Below, one piece after another: positions 7,813 through 15,531 of a stretch of DNA of 64,000 nucleotides; the stretch's first letter is position 1, and each line of letters begins with the position of its first letter. Made by a program: the position numbers and the translations under genes. This DNA comes from Bacillus sp. FJAT-29937. Lineage in GTDB: Bacteria; Bacillota; Bacilli; Bacillales; Cytobacillaceae. The DNA lies in the NCBI RefSeq assembly GCF_001509555.1, contig NZ_LMAS01000011.1, positions 35,513 through 99,512 on the forward strand, written 5' to 3'. The notes beneath the pieces are model-generated. The model saw only the letters and a program-made list of their open reading frames with translations. It was not told the origin of the DNA and did no database searches.

Positions 7813-9087
7813 ATGAAACGTATACACTATAGCTGGCTTATTCTTGCCATAACATTTTTCTCCATTATTGTAGCAGGAATTGTCATGTCAGCATCTGGGG
7901 TTTTCATAGATCCTTTTGAAAAAGAATTTGGCTGGGATCGATCTGTTATTGCACTCGGTTTTGGTATCAGTATGTTTTTGTTTGGTATATCGGGGCCATT
8001 TATGGCAGCATTGCTTAATGTGATTGGCTTAAAGAAAATGATGATCGTTTCTATGTCAACTCTGCTAACGGGTATTATGCTGACCTTCATTATGAATCAA
8101 TCGTGGCAGATGATTATCATTTGGGGCTTTATTATTGGGCTTGGATCAAGTCTTTTTTTAACAGTATTAAGTCCGTATGTAGCGAATCTTTGGTTTGAAA
8201 AAAGAAGAGGCCTTGCCATAGGAATATTAACGGCAGCAACAGCGACAGGGCAGTTAATTTTACTTCCTATCTTAGCGGCAATTATAGAACATTATTCATG
8301 GCGACCAGCGATTGGTTTAATAATGATCCTTGGTATCATCATGCTTATCATCATTCTAATATTTATGAAAAATACACCAAAGGATGTTGGCATTCTCCCA
8401 TATGGACGTGAAGAAGAAGTACAAGAGAGTAATGAGGGTCAAAAGGAAAACCCTATAGTTATAGCTTTCAAAGGTTTGCACGAAGCTGTAAAAGTGAAGG
8501 AATTCTGGTTATTATCTAGTAGTTTCTTCATTTGTGGGCTTTCAACAAGCGGTTTAATTGGAACACATTTTGTTTCTTATTGTATAAGTTTTGGAGTACC
8601 TTTAGTTACAGCAGCTTCACTTCTTTCGTTTATGGGAATCTTTAATCTAGTAGGAACCACTCTATCGGGCTGGTTATCTGATCGTTTCGATAATCGGTGG
8701 CTATTATTTTGGTACTATTGTTTAAGAGGAGCTTCTTTGGTTCTACTTCCTTATGCATTAATTAAAGGTTCTACAACTATGCTCATTATCTTTGCTATAT
8801 TCTATGGATTAGATTGGATAGCGACTGTTCCACCGACGATTAGTATCTCAAGACAGATTTTCGGTACTAATAAAAGCGCCATAATTTATGGTTGGATTTT
8901 TGCATTTCATCAGGCGGGTGCTGCAACAGCTGCTTATGGAGGAGGCCTAATCTATAAGTTTTTCAATACTTATACATGGGCATTTTTCTTGGCAGGAGTT
9001 TTCTGTTTATTAGGGAGCTTATTTGTAATTTTGATTAAAAAGCAGCAATCCAGTCAATTAACTAGAGGTGAAACTATGACCTTATAG
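7813..9087 (+). CDS. MFS transporter, monocarboxylate/oxalate-formate antiporter-like
   Basis: Major facilitator superfamily carrier, 424 aa, about 12 hydrophobic segments with a charged central loop around residues 190-225 (GREEEVQESNEGQKENP). The YSWLILAITFFSIIVAG start, GFGISMFLFGISGPF, and FEKRRGLAIGILTAA between helices 4 and 5 are typical of the group holding oxalate/formate and monocarboxylate carriers. The substrate cannot be told from sequence. ATG 7813 has GGAGGTGG 11 nt upstream. It stands alone, with a weak hairpin downstream. Confidence 0.88.
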   Translation: MKRIHYSWLILAITFFSIIVAGIVMSASGVFIDPFEKEFGWDRSVIALGFGISMFLFGISGPFMAALLNVIGLKKMMIVSMSTLLTGIMLTFIMNQSWQMIIIWGFIIGLGSSLFLTVLSPYVANLWFEKRRGLAIGILTAATATGQLILLPILAAIIEHYSWRPAIGLIMILGIIMLIIILIFMKNTPKDVGILPYGREEEVQESNEGQKENPIVIAFKGLHEAVKVKEFWLLSSSFFICGLSTSGLIGTHFVSYCISFGVPLVTAASLLSFMGIFNLVGTTLSGWLSDRFDNRWLLFWYYCLRGASLVLLPYALIKGSTTMLIIFAIFYGLDWIATVPPTISISRQIFGTNKSAIIYGWIFAFHQAGAATAAYGGGLIYKFFNTYTWAFFLAGVFCLLGSLFVILIKKQQSSQLTRGETMTL

Positions 9088-9181
9088 AATAATAGAAGGC
9101 TAAAACTGATATATTTAATTTACTCTCACCTCACACGATAATTTAAAAAGGGAGGTGAATTAAGAATTATTAATCTATAAA

Positions 9182-9218
9182 GCTCAATGGAAACCTTGTT
9201 AATATTATACCATTGAGC
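9182..9218. terminator. Hairpin between convergent genes
   Basis: 9-bp perfect stem GCTCAATGG / CCATTGAGC with a 19-base loop, between the MFS gene (+) and the small minus-strand operon. T-runs on both sides are poor, so terminator function is uncertain. Confidence 0.4.
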
Positions 9219-9253
9219 AATTTCCTTAATGCTTTGATTCATCCCTGAAAACT

Positions 9254-9526
9254 TCATCTAACTACCGATAATAACGCTTCCGAGAAAGTTTCTTCATTTA
9301 AAGGTATATATTGAACATTTGGGGGATTAGTCATGACTTTCCACCTATAAACAACATCTGTTTTTGGCTCAGATTCGCCTTTTGCTTTAGCTAGTAAGTA
9401 TTCAGTTTCAGAACCCAAGATATAAACAGTTACCCTTGGTTTAGATAAAGTTCTGTCTACTAGTGTAAGTTTTACAGACCCATTAGTTCCCTTAATATCT
9501 ATTCTCCCCCTTGACCCAATGAACAT
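9254..9526 (-). CDS. Small hypothetical protein
   Basis: 90 aa, not recognised. No membrane segment or signal peptide; rich in beta-type residues (GRIDIKGTNGSVKLTLVD, RVTVYILGSE), which suggests a small soluble beta-sheet protein. The frame stays open upstream of the called ATG back into the neighbouring gene (reading VIWAEATLEPIGT before the ATG), and that stretch looks protein-like, so the true start could be further upstream at a non-standard codon, or the gene may once have been longer. It lies 41 nt downstream of the next gene on the same strand and is likely co-transcribed with it. Confidence 0.5.
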   Translation of the reverse strand: MFIGSRGRIDIKGTNGSVKLTLVDRTLSKPRVTVYILGSETEYLLAKAKGESEPKTDVVYRWKVMTNPPNVQYIPLNEETFSEALLSVVR

Positions 9527-9567
9527 TGTTCCGATTGGCTCTAAAGTAGCTTCAGCCCAAATTACTT

Positions 9568-9876
9568 TTAAGCAGGTGGGATAATTCCTGTAATGAGCAG
9601 AATAAATAACACTAATCCTATGAGGAAAAAAATTATCGAAGAAGTAAATATAGGTCCTCTTCTAAACACAAATTTTTCTCTTTTTTGGATTAAACCTGTT
9701 TGCGCACTGACTTGTGAAGAACTATAATTTGAAACAATCCCTCCACTGCTTGAAAAGTAAAAGCTAATAGCAGCAAAAGCTATGCCAGTGAAAAACATTA
9801 CCTCAATAAATCTAACAGAAAATTTTGTTGCAACGAACATCGTTATAGCCACTTCTACAACAAAAGTTATAAGCAA
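9568..9876 (-). CDS. Small membrane protein of unknown function
   Basis: 102 aa with three hydrophobic stretches (about residues 1-16, 24-43, 75-98) around a polar SSSGGIVSNYSSSQVSAQ loop and a basic KREKFVFRR segment. Not recognised. The called TTG (9876) lacks a ribosome site; a strong AGGGGGAG at 9907-9914 points to ATT at 9900 or ATC at 9903 in the same frame, adding IRTKYLII to the first helix. The protein may therefore start at a rare codon or an ATG may have been lost. It is the first gene of a two-gene minus-strand unit. Confidence 0.55.
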   Translation of the reverse strand: MLITFVVEVAITMFVATKFSVRFIEVMFFTGIAFAAISFYFSSSGGIVSNYSSSQVSAQTGLIQKREKFVFRRGPIFTSSIIFFLIGLVLFILLITGIIPPA

Positions 9877-10064
9877 AATAATTAAATATTTCGTTCGAAT
9901 GATATTCTCCCCCTTAGAAATATTATGGTTTACAACAATATATTAACATAATTTTGTAAATATACTGAAGATAATGTATATAGACACTCCAATATTTTTA
10001 CCTAAACCAATATCTTCATTGTATAAAACTGTGGAATTATCGTCTGCTTCTGAATTGAATTACT

Positions 10065-10275
10065 AACCCTGTTGAAAAATAAACGGACAAATTCCGCTTA
10101 AGTTGGGAAATACATACATTTCCCTTAAAATAGAGGTAGTTTTTCCGCTTATATGTTCCAAATCGTTGGATTTTGACCTTTTTTGACTGGATAAGCGGAA
10201 TCCCTCCGCTTATATTTGGCATTTAAGCCACAATTTCTACAATAGCCGGAAATTTTCCGCCTATTAGAGTTCATA
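10065..10275. repeat. Intergenic repeat cluster, family B (AAGCGGA...TTCCGCTTA)
   Basis: Several copies of short inverted motifs built from TTCCGCTTA and TAAGCGGA, spaced 20-60 bases apart (e.g. 10095, 10145, 10190-10220, 10255). A related cluster is at 33826-34025. It occupies most of the gap between the small minus-strand operon and the sugar dehydrogenase gene. No coding potential. Confidence 0.65.
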
Positions 10276-10363
10276 CTTTTAAATAGAAGTAATGCGAAAA
10301 AGTATAATGTGTCTTAAAGTCAGCTTTTGGGATACTTTTTTTATAAAAAGGTAGGAAAGGTGA

Positions 10364-11443
10364 TTGGTGTTGAAAAAAATTGTAACTGCATGTATGGTAC
10401 TTATTCTCTTATTAGTTGGTTGTTCTTCAAATCATAATGATAACGAGCAAAGCAAACCGCCAAGCCAGCAGGAAAATAATAAATTGGAAATACTTGAAGA
10501 AAATCTCAATGTTCCTTGGTCAATCGAAAAAGTGAATGATACTTTCTATCTAACTGAAAGATCGGGATCTATCGTGAAAATAGAAAATGGAGAAATGGAA
10601 AGGCATCGTGTAGAACTCGAGAAAGACCTTGCAACAGCCTCGGAAGCAGGGTTACTAGGATTTGTGCTTGCTCCTGACTTTCAGGAATCGAATTTAGCCT
10701 ATGCCTATTATACATATGAAGGCAGTACCGGGCAGTTTAATCGCATTATAACTCTTCATTTGGAAGATAATGTTTGGAGAGAGGAGAGTTTGCTCCTTGA
10801 TCGTATCCCAAGTGGTACTTACCATCATGGAGGAAGGCTTAAAATTGGGCCCGATGGAAAGCTTTATGCAACAGCTGGTGATGCATCTGACCGAGAAATT
10901 GCACAGGACAGCAATTCTTTAGGAGGGAAGATTTTAAGAATGAATCTTGATGGATCTATCCCAAGTGATAACCCATTTTCAGATTCATATGTTTTTAGCT
11001 ATGGACATCGTAATCCCCAAGGAATTACTTGGTTACCTGATGGAACGCTATATGCAAGTGAGCATGGAAACAGTGCAAATGATGAAATAAATAGAATAGA
11101 AGCAGGTCAAAATTACGGATGGCCAATAATCGAAGGGCACGAAGAACAAGATGGGATGGTTTCACCACTATTCACTTCAGGTGATGACTCGACTTGGGCA
11201 CCGTCAGGAATGGCCAATCAGAATGGTAAATTGTATGCTGCAGCATTAAGAGGCACTGCTGTTTTAGAATTTGACCTTGAAACAGGTGAATACCATGAAG
11301 TAATAACTGGTCTTGGCAGGATTCGAGATGTGCTAATTGAAGATAATAACCTTTACTTCATTAGCAATAATTCAGATGGTCGTGGAAATCCGCAAGATAA
11401 TGACGATAAGTTATACCGCATCTCCCTTTCAGATTTAAACTGA
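10364..11443 (+). CDS. Lipoprotein, PQQ-dependent sugar dehydrogenase family (GSDH-like beta-propeller)
   Basis: Secreted, lipid-anchored beta-propeller of the soluble glucose/aldose sugar dehydrogenase family, 359 aa. Signal peptide with lipobox LVGC near residues 17-20, then an NQ/SP-rich linker. Propeller motifs: NVPWSIEKVNDTFYLTERSG, YHHGGRLKIGPDGKLYATAG (the His is the usual catalytic-base position), SYGHRNPQGITWLPDGTLYA, SEHGNSANDEINRIEAGQNYGWP. Whether PQQ is the cofactor in vivo is unknown; Bacilli generally lack PQQ synthesis. Three starts are possible (TTG 10364, GTG 10367, TTG 10370); AGGAAAGG at 10353-10360 fits the latter two best. A TATAAT-like box lies near 10303. Confidence 0.88.
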   Translation: MVLKKIVTACMVLILLLVGCSSNHNDNEQSKPPSQQENNKLEILEENLNVPWSIEKVNDTFYLTERSGSIVKIENGEMERHRVELEKDLATASEAGLLGFVLAPDFQESNLAYAYYTYEGSTGQFNRIITLHLEDNVWREESLLLDRIPSGTYHHGGRLKIGPDGKLYATAGDASDREIAQDSNSLGGKILRMNLDGSIPSDNPFSDSYVFSYGHRNPQGITWLPDGTLYASEHGNSANDEINRIEAGQNYGWPIIEGHEEQDGMVSPLFTSGDDSTWAPSGMANQNGKLYAAALRGTAVLEFDLETGEYHEVITGLGRIRDVLIEDNNLYFISNNSDGRGNPQDNDDKLYRISLSDLN

Positions 11444-11482
11444 TTATAACCCCAAAAATATTAATGATTTGGGGAGTATTAT

Positions 11483-11513
11483 AAAAATATCTTGGATCCG
11501 AGATATTTTTATT
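11483..11513 (+). terminator. Rho-independent terminator
   Basis: Stem AAAAATATCT / AGATATTTTT with loop TGGATCCG, followed by ATT. A smaller hairpin (CCCCAAA / TTTGGGG) precedes it at about 11450-11474. Confidence 0.7.
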
Positions 11514-11544
11514 GCATTATCTTCACTTGAGGTGTAAAGTGTAA

Positions 11545-11655
11545 GTAACAAACGTCTTTATGATCAATGAGTGTTTAACAAAAGAAGAACAGAAAACACT
11601 ATATAACCTTATGTCTAAATTACAAAAAAACACAGAAAATAAAATGGGAAAGTAA
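11545..11655 (+). pseudogene. C-terminal remnant of a MarR-family regulator
   Basis: The frame from 11545 to TAA 11653 reads VTNVFMINECLTKEEQKTLY and then NLMSKLQKNTENK. This is the usual MarR C-terminal pattern (LTxEEQxTLxxLLxKLQ). The DNA-binding part is absent and a stop lies just upstream, so this is the tail of a lost regulator. Its place directly ahead of two ring-cleaving dioxygenase genes fits an MhqR-type regulator that once controlled them. Confidence 0.6.
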
Positions 11656-11721
11656 GATCCTTCTCAAATTTTTTTTAATCTATCACTTGATTTGTAAATT
11701 GATAAAAAGGAGAAATGACTT

Positions 11722-12669
11722 ATGTATAAAATTCCAGGACATCATCACATTTCGATGATTACAAAAAACGCAAGCCATAATAATCACTTTTATCGCAAAG
11801 TACTCGGTTTACGTCGTGTGAAAATAACGGTCAATCAAGATGACCCATCGATGTATCACTTATTCTTTGGAGACAAAACCGGCAGCCCAGGTACGGAGCT
11901 ATCATTTTTTGAAATTCCGCTAGTAGGTAGAACACATCGTGGCACCAATGCCATTACAAGAATCGGGTTGCTTGTCCCGACAGTGGATGGTTTACTGTAT
12001 TGGCAATCGCGCTTTGAGGACTACGGTGTTGAACATGGCAAAATTACGAAGTATGCCAATCACACTGCCTTACTTTTCGAAGATCCGGAAGGGTTGCGGT
12101 TGGCGCTTATTGTTTCAAATGGGGCAAAAGTTGAGCACTGGGAAACTTGGGAAAAGTCCGAAATCCCTGCCCAGCATCAAATCCAAGGTATGGGGACTGT
12201 AGAAATAACGGTACAAAGACTTGATAAGCTCGCAAATACACTGACAGATATGTTTGGCTACACAGAAGTAAACCGTACAAAAACGTCCGCGATTTTCCAA
12301 TCGATTGAAGAAGAAGTTTTTGGAGAAATCATCGTGAATGCTTTAGATGGCCCTTCTGAAAAGCCAGGCCGCGGCAGTATTCATCATCTAGCTATTCGCG
12401 TAAAAAATGATAAAGAACTAGAATATTGGGATGAACAAGTACGGGCGCGTGGCTTCGCTTCATCTGGCATAGTGGACCGCTTCTACTTCAAGAGTCTATA
12501 TTTCCGTGAATCTAACGGAATACTATTTGAAATTGCAACGGATGGCCCAGGCTTCACTGCCGATGGTGATGATATCGAAACACTTGGTGAAAGATTGTTA
12601 TTGCCGCCATTTTTGGAAGACCGCCGAGATGAAATTGAAAAAAATCTAAAACCAATTGAAGAATATTGA
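11722..12669 (+). CDS. Ring-cleaving dioxygenase, VOC/glyoxalase family (MhqO/MhqA-like), paralogue 1
   Basis: Extradiol-type dioxygenase of the tandem-VOC family, 315 aa, expected to cleave hydroquinone/catechol-like aromatics using a metal held by His/His/Glu. Two VOC halves: the first from GHHHISMITKNASHNNHFY, with FGDKTGSPGTELSFF; the second from about residue 150, with GSIHHLAIRVKND, then FYFKSLYFRESNGILFEIATD carrying the Glu ligand. C-terminal LPPFLEDRRDEIEKNL is typical. ATG 11722 has AAAGGAGA 6 nt upstream. It is followed after 38 nt by a second paralogue, giving a two-gene operon. An imperfect inverted repeat (TATCA...TGATA) at 11681-11704 might be an operator. Confidence 0.9.
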   Translation: MYKIPGHHHISMITKNASHNNHFYRKVLGLRRVKITVNQDDPSMYHLFFGDKTGSPGTELSFFEIPLVGRTHRGTNAITRIGLLVPTVDGLLYWQSRFEDYGVEHGKITKYANHTALLFEDPEGLRLALIVSNGAKVEHWETWEKSEIPAQHQIQGMGTVEITVQRLDKLANTLTDMFGYTEVNRTKTSAIFQSIEEEVFGEIIVNALDGPSEKPGRGSIHHLAIRVKNDKELEYWDEQVRARGFASSGIVDRFYFKSLYFRESNGILFEIATDGPGFTADGDDIETLGERLLLPPFLEDRRDEIEKNLKPIEEY

Positions 12670-12707
12670 TCAGACTAACATATAAACATTCTTAGGAGGA
12701 AAATAAA

Positions 12708-13685
12708 ATGAATCAATTAAAAGGGGTACACCACGTAACAGCTATTACAAGCAGTGCAGAAAAGAACTATGAATTTTTCACATATGTTCTAGGTATGCGT
12801 TTAGTTAAAAAAACAGTCAATCAAGATAGTATCCAAACCTATCATTTATTCTTTGCCGATGATAAAGGCAGTGCAGGAACAGACATGACGTTCTTTGACT
12901 TCCCAGGCAGTCAGAAAGGTGTACATGGGACAAATGAGATTTCAAAGACCTCTTTCCGTGTACCAAGTGATGCAGCATTAGAGTATTGGGTAAAACGTTT
13001 TGATCGTTTAGAAGTCAAACATACTGGCATTAAAGAGCAGTTTGGCAAGAAAACTCTCTCTTTCGTTGATTTCGATGACCAACAATATCAAATAATTTCA
13101 GATGAATTCAATAAAGGAGTGGAATCAGGTACACCTTGGCAAAAGGGCCCGGTCCCACTAGAATACGCCATTACTGGTTTAGGACCGGTTTTCGTTCGTA
13201 TAGCGATCTTTGATTACTTTAAAGAAATCCTGGAAAAAGTCCTTTTATTTAAAGAGACTGCAAAAGAAGGTTCATTCCATTTATTTGAAGTAGGGGAAGG
13301 TGGAAATGGCGCTTCAGTCATTGTAGAATACAACACTGTTCTGCCTCAAGCCCGACAAGGCTTTGGTACAGTTCACCATGCGGCATTCCGAGTAGAGAAT
13401 CGTGTAGAACTAGATGAATGGAATGAGCGAATGAGTGGTTTTGGCCTCCCAACATCGGGTTACATCAATCGTTACTTTTTTGAGTCTTTATACGCAAAAG
13501 TGGCACCGCAAATTTTATTCGAGTTTGCTACAGATGGTCCTGGATTTATGGGAGATGAGCCTTACGAAACACTAGGTGAGAAATTATCTTTACCTCCATT
13601 CTTAGAGCCAAAACGTGAACAAATAGAAAAAATGGTTCGCCCAATTGATACAGTTAGAAGTACAAAGGAATTCATCAAAGAGTAA
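12708..13685 (+). CDS. Ring-cleaving dioxygenase, VOC/glyoxalase family, paralogue 2
   Basis: 325 aa, same family as its neighbour and clearly a duplicate: LKGVHHVTAITSSAEKNYEF, VKKTVNQDSIQTYHLFFADD, GFGTVHHAAFRVEN, FFESLYAKVAPQILFEFATD, LPPFLEPKREQIEKM. The metal-binding His (VHH in both halves) and Glu (LFEFATD) are present. The sequence has diverged enough that substrate preference probably differs. TAGGAGGA precedes the ATG, 38 nt after the previous stop; a hairpin terminator follows at 13698-13724. Confidence 0.9.
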   Translation: MNQLKGVHHVTAITSSAEKNYEFFTYVLGMRLVKKTVNQDSIQTYHLFFADDKGSAGTDMTFFDFPGSQKGVHGTNEISKTSFRVPSDAALEYWVKRFDRLEVKHTGIKEQFGKKTLSFVDFDDQQYQIISDEFNKGVESGTPWQKGPVPLEYAITGLGPVFVRIAIFDYFKEILEKVLLFKETAKEGSFHLFEVGEGGNGASVIVEYNTVLPQARQGFGTVHHAAFRVENRVELDEWNERMSGFGLPTSGYINRYFFESLYAKVAPQILFEFATDGPGFMGDEPYETLGEKLSLPPFLEPKREQIEKMVRPIDTVRSTKEFIKE

Positions 13686-13697
13686 TATGCCACAACG

Positions 13698-13724
13698 AAA
13701 GCCATTCTACATTGAATGGCTTTT
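13698..13724. terminator. Terminator shared by convergent genes
   Basis: Stem AAAGCCATT / AATGGCTTTT with an 8-base loop. It lies 13 nt after the second dioxygenase and overlaps the last codons of the minus-strand YczE-type gene. Confidence 0.75.
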
Positions 13725-14360
13725 ATCATTTGGTGGAGAAGAATGTATTAAGGTGTGGTCCAATATTTTTTTAGTGACTGGCATAAAGTAATTAAGTATT
13801 AGCCCGCCTAAACAAACGGTTAGTAAAGTGCCAACGCCAATCGGCCCATTAAAAATCAATGCCATTATCAAGAATACGAGGTAAATGAATGTTCTCGAAA
13901 AGAATATATTTGTTCTAGTTAATTTTTGTAGGATTAATGTTAATCGGTCAACTGGTATCGGTGCAAAATTTGTATGTAAATACAAGGCTGTTCCAAATCC
14001 TATTACAACTAAGCCAATTCCAAAACAAACAACTTTGTTGATCCATAGTTCAGGTGTAACAAAAAAGTGTAACAAAAAAAGCCACATATCAATACCAACA
14101 CCTGTTATAAAAGCTGTCAGCAAACCCAAAACTTCGGGCCTCTGCCTTTTCAAAAGTGAATTACAGCCAATCATTATGATAGCGATTATGACTTCCCAAC
14201 TTCCCACAGTAAGCCCGACATTAATGGAAAGCCCAACCAAAAGCGCATCAAAAGGTGATGTTCCAAGTTCTGATTGGATAGTCAAAGAAATACCAAACGT
14301 TAATATTAAAATTCCCAGTACAAAAAAAGCATATTTCACTTCACTCGACCTCTTCAACAT
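13707..14360 (-). CDS. YczE/YyaS/YitT-family membrane protein
   Basis: 217-aa membrane protein with about five to six helices. Family marks: the opening hydrophobic stretch (FFVLGILILTFGISLTIQSE), then LGTSPFDALLVGLS, GVGIDMW, and GFGTALYLHTNFAPIPVDRL. Function in the family is unknown; some members are transporter-like. ATG 14360 is the natural start since MLKRSSEVKY leads straight into helix 1; the frame upstream is not protein-like. No strong ribosome site is visible. It is divergent from a MarR gene, and the 94-base gap holds paired operator-like sequences, so the MarR protein probably controls it. Confidence 0.8.
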   Translation of the reverse strand: MLKRSSEVKYAFFVLGILILTFGISLTIQSELGTSPFDALLVGLSINVGLTVGSWEVIIAIIMIGCNSLLKRQRPEVLGLLTAFITGVGIDMWLFLLHFFVTPELWINKVVCFGIGLVVIGFGTALYLHTNFAPIPVDRLTLILQKLTRTNIFFSRTFIYLVFLIMALIFNGPIGVGTLLTVCLGGLILNYFMPVTKKILDHTLIHSSPPNDKSHSM

Positions 14361-14365
14361 TATTT

Positions 14366-14432
14366 TTTGTTGCAAATACAACAAATTCGAGTTACATTTA
14401 ATATAGGCTATATTTATTGCATTTGCAACAAA
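14366..14432. promoter_or_regulatory. Paired MarR-type operators in a divergent promoter
   Basis: TTTGTTGCAAATACAACAAA at 14366-14385 (7-bp arms TTTGTTG/CAACAAA) and TTTATTGCATTTGCAACAAA at 14413-14432. The second is an inverted copy of the first (18 of 20 positions match its reverse complement). They bracket the promoter space between the YczE-type gene and the MarR gene, a typical autoregulatory arrangement. Confidence 0.65.
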
Positions 14433-14454
14433 ATTATGTGCTAAGGAGTTTATA

Positions 14455-14907
14455 ATGAAGGAAATTCTTCGTGAAATTGGAATGATCGCAAGGGCATTAG
14501 ATTCCATAAGCAATATCGAATTTAAAGAATATGACCTTACAAAAGGGCAATATTTATACCTTGTGCGAATATGTGAGAACCCTGGAATCATTCAAGAAAA
14601 GGTAGCTGAGATGATCATGGTCGATCGAACAACTGCAGCTCGTGCTATAAAAAAGCTTGAAATGAATGGCTTTATTGAAAAAAAAGATGATGAACATAAC
14701 AAAAAAATAAAAAAGCTCTTTCCAACAGAGAAAGGAAAAAGTGTTTACCCTTTTATAAAAAAAGAACATGATCATTCGAATAGTGTCGCATTAACAGGAT
14801 TTTCCGAAAGTGAAGCAGAAACCATTTCCAACCTCCTTCAACGAGTAAGAAATAATATTGAAAAAGAATGGGAGTTTGTCAAAAAAGGAAACAAAAGAAT
14901 TTATTAA
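14455..14907 (+). CDS. MarR-family transcriptional regulator
   Basis: 150-aa winged-helix repressor. The central wHTH reads TKGQYLYLVRICENPGIIQE, then EKVAEMIMVDRTTAARAIKK (recognition helix) and LEMNGFIEKKDDEHNKKIKK (wing), with dimerising helices at both ends. AAGGAG lies 6 nt before ATG 14455. It is divergent from the YczE-type gene and followed after 23 nt by paiA; operator-like repeats upstream suggest autoregulation. The ligand is unknown. Confidence 0.88.
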   Translation: MKEILREIGMIARALDSISNIEFKEYDLTKGQYLYLVRICENPGIIQEKVAEMIMVDRTTAARAIKKLEMNGFIEKKDDEHNKKIKKLFPTEKGKSVYPFIKKEHDHSNSVALTGFSESEAETISNLLQRVRNNIEKEWEFVKKGNKRIY

Positions 14908-14930
14908 ATAGATAAAGGAGCCCTATTTAA

Positions 14931-15449
<519 letters not shown>

Positions 15450-15456
15450 CTAAGTT

Positions 15457-15500
15457 AAAAGCCTGAGAGAATACTGTTATACAGATTCCCCCAGGCTTTT
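15457..15500. terminator. Bidirectional terminator between paiA and the UvrA-like gene
   Basis: Stem AAAAGCCTG / CAGGCTTTT with a 26-base loop. A/T-runs on both sides let it serve both convergent genes. Confidence 0.7.
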
Positions 15501-15531
15501 ATCCAAGACTAGACCAACAACGTTTTCTATT

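Noticed and set aside
11681..11704. MhqR operator before dioxygenase paralogue 1.
   Set aside because: Only the outer TATCA/TGATA arms pair; it lacks the ATCT...AGAT core found at the mhqR and mhqO promoters.
13885..14406. 173-codon plus-strand frame opposite the YczE-type gene.
   Set aside because: Antisense shadow of a clear membrane protein, with no ribosome site and Lys/Pro/Ser-rich unnatural composition.
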